Source of the DNA: Ignavibacteriales bacterium
GTDB taxonomy: Bacteria > Bacteroidota > Ignavibacteria > T3Sed10-11
Direction of reading: 5' to 3'
NCBI GenBank assembly: GCA_003560935.1
Contig: PWJF01000159.1
Location: forward strand, 1-10,631
DNA length: 10,631 nucleotides
In this document: positions 1-6,121 of the stretch, in pieces
Position numbering within the stretch: the stretch's first letter is position 1
Layout: the number at the start of each line of letters is the position of its first letter
Notes under the pieces: model-generated
What the model was told of the DNA's origin: nothing
What the model saw: only the letters and a program-made list of their open reading frames with translations
The model's database searches: none
Made by a program: the position numbers and the translations under genes

Positions 1-738
1 CTGTTGTGCCGTATTTGCCTGTACAACGACAGGAATTTCCTGCCGTAAAACAGGAATCATGGCTTCCCATCGCATATCGGTTCTGTGGTCATTTGATGCT
101 GTTCGTGCTTTAAGATATGCCCGTGCCTTTTCAAGGGCATCTTTTATTTCACGGAGTTGCTTGCGTGCGTTGTTATCGTTATCTGTAATAACCGGCCAGT
201 TGATCATCAATCCAATAGGTGCGCGGAGAGTCATCCCTTCCCACGTCCAACCGTCCATCATCATTGCTGCAGATAAACCGGAAATGGTGCCCCCGCCCGG
301 CGAAGAAAGGGCGACCGCGATACCGTGCGACCTCGCAACGGGTATATGTTCACTTTCCGGATGAAATGCTTTTTCTGCCCGTACATTCGGATTGATAGTT
401 CCGTGCTCGTTAAAATCGGAGGTAACGTCAACCGCCCCGATCTCGGTCAATCCCATATTCGTGTAGGCGTGAATCAATCCGGGGTATATATGCTTCCCGC
501 TCCCATCATAATGATCGGCGTCTTCCGGTATTTCGATATCCGTGCCGACTGCGGTTATTACGCCATCCTCAAATAGTATAACGCCATTATTGATAACGTC
601 ACCGGTTATTGTATGAATCTTCGCCCCGGTTATTGCAACCGTCTGCTGTTGAGGAGGCGCAGGGATTTGTGCATTTAACGAAAAACATAGAAATACTATA
701 CCAGTAAACATAGACATTAATCGTTTAATATAATTCAT
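1..738 (-). CDS. Exported amidohydrolase-like protein, 3' end cut by window edge
   Basis: An open frame of 246 codons runs from an ATG at 738 to the left edge without a stop, so the C-terminus is missing. Residues 1-23 look like a type I signal peptide (basic start, hydrophobic core, cleavage near NA|Q), giving periplasmic export. The following segment has the N-terminal beta-sandwich pattern of the amidohydrolase superfamily (ITGAKIHTITGD, then GVITAVG, then the KHIYPGLI strand near residues 82-89). The canonical HxH metal ligands after PGLI are replaced by Tyr92 and Asn94. Downstream segments (INPNVRAEKAF, SSPGGGTISG, MDGWTWEGM) resemble the roughly 430-residue amidohydrolase-like proteins often paired with large tandem amidohydrolases in Bacteroidetes-type genomes (recalled, not searched). 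The gene overlaps the upstream amidohydrolase by 14 nt and has a strong Shine-Dalgarno inside it, so the two are probably translationally coupled. Substrate unknown; a non-catalytic partner role is possible. Confidence 0.85.
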   Translation of the reverse strand, partial: MNYIKRLMSMFTGIVFLCFSLNAQIPAPPQQQTVAITGAKIHTITGDVINNGVILFEDGVITAVGTDIEIPEDADHYDGSGKHIYPGLIHAYTNMGLTEIGAVDVTSDFNEHGTINPNVRAEKAFHPESEHIPVARSHGIAVALSSPGGGTISGLSAAMMMDGWTWEGMTLRAPIGLMINWPVITDNDNNARKQLREIKDALEKARAYLKARTASNDHRTDMRWEAMIPVLRQEIPVVVQANTAQQ

Positions 739-3700
739 AGTGATCCTCCGTACATGAATAATCTCCTTCAAACGGTGAAATTCCACCGCGCGGACCGCGC
801 CGGGGTTGTTCGCCTGCATCGAGTGCGTCAAGAGCGCGTTGAATGAGTTGCGCACGCTGCTCACGAACTGCTTCCCGCATACGTGCATCATCTTCGATAT
901 CGAAATACATTCTGCCGTCTATCCAAGTCTGAACTGCGCGCGTATCCGCTGCAAGCGGATGCCGCTCCCATATTACAAAGTCCGCATCCTTACCCTCTTC
1001 GAGAGAACCCACACGGTCATCTATACCGAGCATCTTTGCGGCATTAATCGTTATCATTGCTAATGCATCCTCCTCGGCAACCCCCGTCTGCACCACCTTC
1101 GATGCTTCCCAATTCATTCTTGTTGCAAGCTGTGTGTTATCGGAATGGATCACCGTTAAAACACCCTGATCGTGAAGCAGCCGTGCGTTATATGTTGTCG
1201 CATCGTATGCTTCGACCTTGAACGCCCACCAATCGCTCCACACCGCAGCGCCTGCACCGTGTTCCCGCAAAACTTCTGCAATCTTGAATCCTTCCACCGT
1301 ATGTTGAAACGACTGAATGGTAAAATCAAAATCATCGGCGACGCGAATCAACGCAAGAATCTCATCCTGTCGATAACAGTGTGAGTGAATATGTCGCTCT
1401 CCTCTCAAGATCTCCAGCACGGTTTCCAAACGTAGATTTTTTCTCGGAGGGATTCCGGATCTGCTGCGCTCCCATCGTCCCCATTCTTCCTCATATTCAA
1501 GAGCCGCTTGAAATTCATCGCGGATAATTTGTTCGACGCCCATGCGGGTGTTGGGATACCGCTGCTGTTGGCGAACGACGTTCTCACCGAGTGCAAACTT
1601 AATACCTTTCGGCGCATCTTCGATCAACATCTCATCGGGTAACGATCCCCAGCGCATTTTAATGAGCGCATTTTGACCGCCGATTGGATTGGCTGAACCG
1701 TGCAGTGCATTCGCAGACGTTAATCCGCCGGCAAGGAGCCGATAGATCCATATATTATTACTGTCGAGAACATCCCCGATCCGCACATCGGCTGTCATAT
1801 TGTTCCCCACTTCATTCACACCACCTGCAATACTCGTATGGATATGTGCATCGATTAATCCGGGGGTGACGTGTTTGCCTTCCACATCGATAATAATTGT
1901 ATTACGAGTTGGACTGATATTCCGGCCTATACGGGTGATAGTTCCACGTGTGATCAGCATATCGGCATTTTCGAGAACTCCCTCAGAACCCTGAGTCCAT
2001 AGAGTAGCATTCCGTATGAGTAGATGCTGCGGTTGTTCGGGTTTTTGTTGTATCCCATATTCCATCGCCGGATACACTGCCGGTAGTTCGATACGATCAA
2101 TTTTGCGTTCGGGTCTTTCCTTTTCTTCAGGCGAGAAATCTTCCTTCCGTTCCGCACGCCAGCTAAACGACCGTCCGTCGGGCAGCGTACCCGAACCGTA
2201 CATTTCATCCCGCGATACCGTTGAAGACATAATGATACGGCCGTCAATATCTATCGAATCGCCGGGGAATGCAACGGATAACCGCTGCAGATCGTACCGA
2301 ACGGGTTTTAATTCAATTTCCTTTTCATCGATTGTGAGTGTTCCGCTTAATCGTGCCAGCTCGCCTTTGATCTCCAATGTTCCTGTAAAGCCGGGATTGA
2401 CGACCGATACAAACCACGTACCGCGAACATCGACTTCCGGCAATGTTTCTACTTCATAGCGATTACCGTCTATCCACACATCAATGATTTTTGAACCAGC
2501 GGAAAATATATCACCGTCGGCTACGATAATATTGGCAATTTTACCCCGCTCGATCGTACCGAGTTTATTCTGCATACCAAGCATTTGCGCAGGTGTTGTT
2601 GTCAACGCTGCGAGTGCTGCATTATTTGATAACCCATTATCGATAGCTTTTCGGATCTGTGAAAGGAATGTTTGCTTATTGTCAAGCTGATCCGAAGTGA
2701 AGACAAATGTTATTCCGGCCTGCGATAGGCGTGACGGATTAACAGGGGCATCGTTCCAATGGCGCAATTCTTCGAGTGAAACATCGCGGGCTTTTTCGGG
2801 TGTCGATACATCGGGAGGCGATGGAAAATTAACGGGCAGAATAACCGGTACACCGGCGAATTGTACGGCGTCTACTCTTTTGTACTCGTGACCGCTGCCG
2901 CGCACCCACATGGAGAGCGAATATTCTTTGGCGATTTTGGATGCACGAAGTAATGCAAGCTCGTCCGATGTATCAATAATAACCGGCTGGCGCCCGCGAA
3001 CTACTTCGGTTAACGACGCAAGTGCGATGTTCATTTCAGGACGCCGGTTACCGGCAGGATTACGTGCAAATGCTTCATGTGCTTTTATGTACCAATCCGC
3101 ATCGGAGAGGGTTTGCCGGATAAGCGCGATCGATCCCATCAACGATGTCGGATATCGTCCGCCGAGTTTTTGCGAACGATCAAACGACATATTCTGGGTT
3201 AAATTTTCACGAATGACAAGATCGTTACCATCCCCTTCACCAAGCGAAACGAAGGCGCTGCGTCCCCGGAAAATACCGTCCTGTGGAGCGACGAGAGCGT
3301 TGGTGAATCCCTGCGAACGAAGAGCTTTAGCCTTTTCAGCATCCGGTTTAAATATAACAGCGCCGTCGATGTATGACCGCACCTGGGGATTCCAATGTGA
3401 AGCGCCTTCCGGAGCTTCATCTGTTGCAAGCTGTGCCGCCAAAAAGGACCTGAATTGTGCTGGTACCTGGCGCAGAAGCGCTTCGATATTTCCGCGTTCG
3501 CGGTCAACCTCTGGATCGGGGATACCGACATCGCTAAACAATTCGATAAACCCCGCGTACAATGTTTTTCCCGACATATCCCAAGCACGAGCATCTCCGG
3601 GAGGGGATACATTCGCACCGACAGCTTCGATCAGACCGTCACGGATAACAACTGTTCCGTTGTCAATCACATTTCCCGGGCTTACAACAATCCGGGCGTT

Positions 3701-3820
3701 GGTTAGTGCATGAACCGCTGGTGTATTATCCCGTAATCCAATTACGGGCGATGTTTGTGCACCAAGTTGCAATGAATACAAAATGAGAAGTGTAAAAACT
3801 ATTGACAGTCGATAGGTCAT
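725..3820 (-). CDS. Exported tandem amidohydrolase (two-domain fusion, 1031 aa)
   Basis: The product begins with a signal peptide (residues 1-21, cleavage near GA|Q), so it should be periplasmic. Two amidohydrolase modules follow. Module 1 (about 36-455) has lost its HxH: the strand AGFIELFSD carries Phe95 and Asp97 where His are expected, although a strand-8 type Asp377 (TSD) remains. A beta-rich linker domain lies at about 462-557. Module 2 (about 600-975) looks catalytically complete: PGLIDAHIH (His659, His661), possible lysine ligand Lys721, IHSH (His812/His814), SFQHT (His840) and VIHSD (Asp894). This is the ligand layout of imidazolonepropionase/prolidase-like members. Both modules end with the same signature (MLG...G.(I/L)E.GK, then WIDG) at about 413-453 and 930-969, which supports an internal duplication. 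The ATG at 3820 has GGAGG 4 nt upstream. Plausible roles are hydrolysis of peptide-like or cyclic amide substrates; the true substrate cannot be read from sequence. Confidence 0.93.
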   Translation of the reverse strand: MTYRLSIVFTLLILYSLQLGAQTSPVIGLRDNTPAVHALTNARIVVSPGNVIDNGTVVIRDGLIEAVGANVSPPGDARAWDMSGKTLYAGFIELFSDVGIPDPEVDRERGNIEALLRQVPAQFRSFLAAQLATDEAPEGASHWNPQVRSYIDGAVIFKPDAEKAKALRSQGFTNALVAPQDGIFRGRSAFVSLGEGDGNDLVIRENLTQNMSFDRSQKLGGRYPTSLMGSIALIRQTLSDADWYIKAHEAFARNPAGNRRPEMNIALASLTEVVRGRQPVIIDTSDELALLRASKIAKEYSLSMWVRGSGHEYKRVDAVQFAGVPVILPVNFPSPPDVSTPEKARDVSLEELRHWNDAPVNPSRLSQAGITFVFTSDQLDNKQTFLSQIRKAIDNGLSNNAALAALTTTPAQMLGMQNKLGTIERGKIANIIVADGDIFSAGSKIIDVWIDGNRYEVETLPEVDVRGTWFVSVVNPGFTGTLEIKGELARLSGTLTIDEKEIELKPVRYDLQRLSVAFPGDSIDIDGRIIMSSTVSRDEMYGSGTLPDGRSFSWRAERKEDFSPEEKERPERKIDRIELPAVYPAMEYGIQQKPEQPQHLLIRNATLWTQGSEGVLENADMLITRGTITRIGRNISPTRNTIIIDVEGKHVTPGLIDAHIHTSIAGGVNEVGNNMTADVRIGDVLDSNNIWIYRLLAGGLTSANALHGSANPIGGQNALIKMRWGSLPDEMLIEDAPKGIKFALGENVVRQQQRYPNTRMGVEQIIRDEFQAALEYEEEWGRWERSRSGIPPRKNLRLETVLEILRGERHIHSHCYRQDEILALIRVADDFDFTIQSFQHTVEGFKIAEVLREHGAGAAVWSDWWAFKVEAYDATTYNARLLHDQGVLTVIHSDNTQLATRMNWEASKVVQTGVAEEDALAMITINAAKMLGIDDRVGSLEEGKDADFVIWERHPLAADTRAVQTWIDGRMYFDIEDDARMREAVREQRAQLIQRALDALDAGEQPRRGPRGGISPFEGDYSCTEDHYELY
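743..749 (-). promoter_or_regulatory. Shine-Dalgarno of the second amidohydrolase
   Basis: On the minus strand this reads GGAGGAT, with GGAGG ending 6 nt before the ATG at 738. It lies wholly inside the last codons of the upstream amidohydrolase. It fixes the start of the overlapping downstream gene, whose frame contains no stop before the window edge. Confidence 0.75.
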
Positions 3821-3824
3821 ACGT

Positions 3825-3829
3825 CCTCC
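3825..3829 (-). promoter_or_regulatory. Shine-Dalgarno of the tandem amidohydrolase
   Basis: The minus strand reads GGAGG followed by ACGT and then the ATG at 3820. The spacing of 4 nt is slightly short but the core match is full. It supports the ATG at 3820, which also leaves a complete signal peptide at the N-terminus. Confidence 0.7.
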
Positions 3830-3851
3830 GGTTTAAATGAAAGGGATATAT

Positions 3852-3885
3852 TAAAAGTTTAGACGTGATTATACCGTAAAAGTTT
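3852..3885 (-). repeat. 9-bp direct repeat bracketing the TATAAT
   Basis: The minus-strand sequence AAACTTTTA occurs twice without mismatch, at 3885-3877 and 3860-3852. The copies start 25 bp apart and the TATAAT lies between them. The upstream copy covers the spacer and the downstream copy starts at about +2. The arrangement could be a pair of operator half-sites, but the repeats are AT-rich and short, so chance is a real alternative. Confidence 0.5.
3868..3873 (-). promoter_or_regulatory. Candidate -10 box (TATAAT) for the amidohydrolase pair
   Basis: The minus strand carries a perfect TATAAT in the 66-nt gap between rluD and the tandem amidohydrolase. Transcription would begin near 3861, leaving a leader of about 40 nt with a good Shine-Dalgarno at its end. 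The sequence 17 nt upstream of the box (TGCATC, at the rluD 3' end) is a poor -35 match, so the promoter may need an activator. No TAnnTTTG-type Bacteroidetes element is present in this gap. A perfect -10 hexamer in an AT-rich gap can occur by chance, so this call is moderate. Confidence 0.45.
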
Positions 3886-3886
3886 C

Positions 3887-4864
3887 TCACGATGCAGAAT
3901 AATCTCTCAGCCGCTCAACAACATAGAACATATCATCGGGGAGATCAGATTCGAAAAATACCCGTTCTTTCGTAACGGGATGAACGAATCCGAGTGTTTT
4001 TGCATGCAATGCCTGTCGCGGCAACCTCTCAAGCAAATTGTGAATGAATGCTTTCCGTTTCGGAGTAACGCCGCCGTACACAATCCGTCTGCCGCCGTAC
4101 GACGGGTCGCCGAAAACAGGACGGTGTTCCGAAGCAAGATGAACGCGTATCTGATGCGTTCTGCCGGTCAGGAGTTTCAGTTTGATCAAACTCAAACCGT
4201 CATATTCTTCAATAACCTCATATCGTGTCACCGCGGGTTTTCCATCATCACTAACTGTTATTTTCTTTCGATCGGATTTACTGCGTCCGAGACGTGCTTC
4301 GATGGTGCCGCTCCTGTGTGTAAATGTTCCCCAGATAATAGCCCAGTATTCCCGGTCGATGGTACGATCGGAAAATTGCTTTGTAAGAAAGCGTAATGCG
4401 CGCTCATTTTTAGTTACCACCATGAGACCCGAAGTATCCTTATCGAGACGATGCACAATACCGGGACGCAGAGGATCATCGGTTTCAGCAAGGTCCGACT
4501 GCGTATGATGCAGCAATGCATTCACCAGTGTACCGGTATAATTGCCGTATGCAGGATGCGTAACCATACCCGCAGGTTTATTAACGATTATAACAGATTC
4601 ATCTTCGTAAACGATATCGAGTGGAATATCTTCGGGTTGCGTACCAGGAGGCGGGGGCAATGGCAACTCGACGGTTATCTCCTCACCCGGTGCAACGATG
4701 TGATTTGCTTTGACGGGCTTATTGTCGATCGTTACATACCCTCGTTTTATTGCATTTTGCACTTTATTTCGGGATGCATTTTCTATCTGATGAGCAAGGA
4801 AGACATCGATACGTTCTTTTTTCTTTCCCCGGGGAACGGTAATATGAATAACGGTTTCCTTCAC
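3887..4864 (-). CDS. rluD: RluA-family 23S rRNA pseudouridine synthase (RluD type)
   Basis: This 325-residue protein should convert specific uridines in large-subunit rRNA to pseudouridine in the cytoplasm; RluD acts on helix 69 of 23S rRNA. An N-terminal S4-like RNA-binding domain spans about residues 16-75 (RIDVFLAHQI, then RGYVTIDNKPVK). The catalytic domain follows, with the hallmark HRLDKDTSG motif and catalytic Asp141, the VNKPAGM strand at about 94-100, and the GRTHQIRVH motif near 234-242. Length and domain order match the RluD/RluC/YlyB group; the exact target uridines cannot be decided. The start codon is GTG. No in-frame ATG lies upstream and no clear Shine-Dalgarno precedes it, so translation may depend on coupling to lspA, which ends 29 nt upstream. 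Adjacency to lspA is common in many bacteria. Confidence 0.94.
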   Translation of the reverse strand: MKETVIHITVPRGKKKERIDVFLAHQIENASRNKVQNAIKRGYVTIDNKPVKANHIVAPGEEITVELPLPPPPGTQPEDIPLDIVYEDESVIIVNKPAGMVTHPAYGNYTGTLVNALLHHTQSDLAETDDPLRPGIVHRLDKDTSGLMVVTKNERALRFLTKQFSDRTIDREYWAIIWGTFTHRSGTIEARLGRSKSDRKKITVSDDGKPAVTRYEVIEEYDGLSLIKLKLLTGRTHQIRVHLASEHRPVFGDPSYGGRRIVYGGVTPKRKAFIHNLLERLPRQALHAKTLGFVHPVTKERVFFESDLPDDMFYVVERLRDYSAS

Positions 4865-4893
4865 TGTCGGTAGAATGAGTTGCCGGGCATCAT
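4861..4893 (-). other. Possible 10-codon leader ORF between lspA and rluD
   Basis: Immediately after the lspA stop the minus strand reads TAA-ATG-ATG and continues for 10 codons. It ends in a TGA that overlaps the rluD GTG as GTGA. It fills exactly the gap between the two genes and could pass reinitiating ribosomes from lspA to rluD. It has no Shine-Dalgarno of its own, and a stretch this short can arise by chance. Confidence 0.2.
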
Positions 4894-5562
4894 TTAATCG
4901 TTTGGATCCCGGCGCTCGCTTTGGATAACTTCTTCTTCTTTTTTCTCCTGACCATCGGTCGGTATCCGATGTTCATCAGCTTCGACTGAAGTATCCTTTT
5001 CGCCGGGTTTCTCGGGATCACGATGGGTACGGAATGCTTCCCGGTGAAAAATGAGAAGTAAAATAACGCCGATGGTTACCGCAGAATCTGCAATGTTAAA
5101 CACGGGCCAGCGCGTCATTTGATAGCCGAATATATCAATATTAAAGAAGATCACATCTATGAAATCAACGACGGCTCCGCGAAACAACGGCGCCTCGCCG
5201 TAGAGTACGCCGTAAAAAACTCTGTCGATGAGATTACCGAATGCGCCGCCCAGTATCAAGGCCAGAGGCAGGCGCACGCGAAATCGTTCATGACGGATGG
5301 TATAGAGATACCAGAAAATGCCTATACAGGCGATAATTGAAAAAAGTGCGAAGAATGTTTTTCCGCCGAAATTGAGGCCGAAAGCCATACCCGGATTTTC
5401 AATATAGGTTATTCGAACGATATCCCCCAGAAGCGGTATCGTTTGACCATAGTACATACCTTCCCATACTATTCCGAGAAATGGAATTGAAAAACCCTTC
5501 ACGAGAATTTTCGTGATCTGGTCAGCAAGAACTATGCCCAGCGTAACGTATAATACCTTCAA
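4894..5562 (-). CDS. lspA: Signal peptidase II (prolipoprotein signal peptidase)
   Basis: LspA is the inner-membrane aspartyl protease that cleaves signal peptides from lipid-modified prolipoproteins after Lgt. Diagnostic motifs are present: ADQITK near residue 13, NPGMAFG at 56-62, GNLIDR with catalytic Asp113, VVDFID at 131-136 and FNIADSAVTIG with catalytic Asp159. About four membrane segments can be seen (roughly 3-20, 68-88, 97-113, 157-174). At 222 residues it is longer than the usual 160-170. The extra length comes from a hydrophobic loop at about 24-45 and a very hydrophilic, Glu/Lys-rich tail from about 175 to the end, predicted to be cytoplasmic. The start is TTG: the frame is the same as that of the upstream dksA-like gene, whose TAA lies 18 nt away, so no earlier start is possible. 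The purine-rich stretch GAGGACGAAGAGAG precedes it. Confidence 0.96.
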   Translation of the reverse strand: MKVLYVTLGIVLADQITKILVKGFSIPFLGIVWEGMYYGQTIPLLGDIVRITYIENPGMAFGLNFGGKTFFALFSIIACIGIFWYLYTIRHERFRVRLPLALILGGAFGNLIDRVFYGVLYGEAPLFRGAVVDFIDVIFFNIDIFGYQMTRWPVFNIADSAVTIGVILLLIFHREAFRTHRDPEKPGEKDTSVEADEHRIPTDGQEKKEEEVIQSERRDPND

Positions 5563-5580
5563 CGGTCTCTCTTCGTCCTC

Positions 5581-6072
5581 TTATGTATTCTTGCTTTGTT
5601 TTGTTTTACATTCGATGCATTGCTGAGCGATCGGTACGGCTTCGAGCCGTTCTTTATCGATAAGCGTACCGCAATCTCTGCAGAAACCGTACTCGCCGTT
5701 ATCGATACGGTGAAGTGCATCTTCGAGATACCGGAGATACTTCCCTTCGCGTGATGCGAACAAGAATGTAATCTCTCGCTCCATTTGCTCGCCGCCTTGA
5801 TCTGCCATATGAATAGAGTATGATGAGTTCTCACCGGTATATTCACCGGTTGATGTATCCATCATACTTTCGCGCAGCGTTGCGATCTCTTCCAATATTT
5901 CCTTTTTCTGCTCAAGAATGATTCTCCGGAAATGTTCGAGATCTTTTTTGGGGTATCCCTTCTTCGAGGATGTTCTCGGCGCCGCGGCTTTCTTTATTGT
6001 TTTCACTGCAGATGATTTTACCGGGCTTTTCTTCGACTGTGTCTTCTTCTTACCTGTCGCTTTCTTGGCCAT
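5581..6072 (-). CDS. TraR/DksA family zinc-finger transcription factor
   Basis: This 163-residue protein resembles DksA, which binds in the RNA polymerase secondary channel and modulates transcription, usually with ppGpp. A coiled-coil segment spans about residues 42-120. A C-terminal four-cysteine zinc finger has Cys131/Cys134 and Cys152/Cys155 (CRDCG ... CIEC). At the presumed coiled-coil tip the sequence is HMADQGG: Asp91 may match the second tip Asp of E. coli DksA, but the first appears to be His88. The first 43 residues are very lysine-rich (15 Lys) and look disordered, like a histone H1-type tail. The ATG at 6072 is chosen over an upstream in-frame ATG at 6204 because AAAGGAG sits 5 nt before it and the longer form would intrude into ileS with no family-like sequence. 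It lies between ileS and lspA, an arrangement recurrent in Bacteroidetes/Chlorobi-type genomes. Confidence 0.92.
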   Translation of the reverse strand: MAKKATGKKKTQSKKSPVKSSAVKTIKKAAAPRTSSKKGYPKKDLEHFRRIILEQKKEILEEIATLRESMMDTSTGEYTGENSSYSIHMADQGGEQMEREITFLFASREGKYLRYLEDALHRIDNGEYGFCRDCGTLIDKERLEAVPIAQQCIECKTKQSKNT

Positions 6073-6077
6073 CTCGT

Positions 6078-6084
6078 CTCCTTT
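6078..6084 (-). promoter_or_regulatory. Shine-Dalgarno of the DksA-like gene
   Basis: The minus strand reads AAAGGAG followed by ACGAG and the ATG at 6072. This near-consensus site decides the start of the gene and argues against the 44-residue longer in-frame reading that begins at 6204. Confidence 0.8.
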
Positions 6085-6121
6085 ACGGCTTATATGATTT
6101 GGTTGCACAAAAAATAACAGT

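Noticed and set aside
2910..3713. 267-codon plus-strand open frame opposite the tandem amidohydrolase
   Set aside because: It is antisense to a well-supported gene, its translation is Ser/Arg/Pro-rich without a recognisable domain, and no ribosome site was evident. It is a shadow frame.
5559..5846. 95-codon minus-strand frame overlapping the dksA-like gene and touching the lspA start
   Set aside because: It is a +1 shadow of the DksA-like coding region, which has clear cysteine motifs in the other frame; no domain is visible.
6073..6121. TATAAG in the ileS to dksA gap as an internal promoter
   Set aside because: The -10 resemblance is fair, but the sequence 17 nt upstream (TTATTT) is a poor -35, and the short AT-rich gap makes chance likely.
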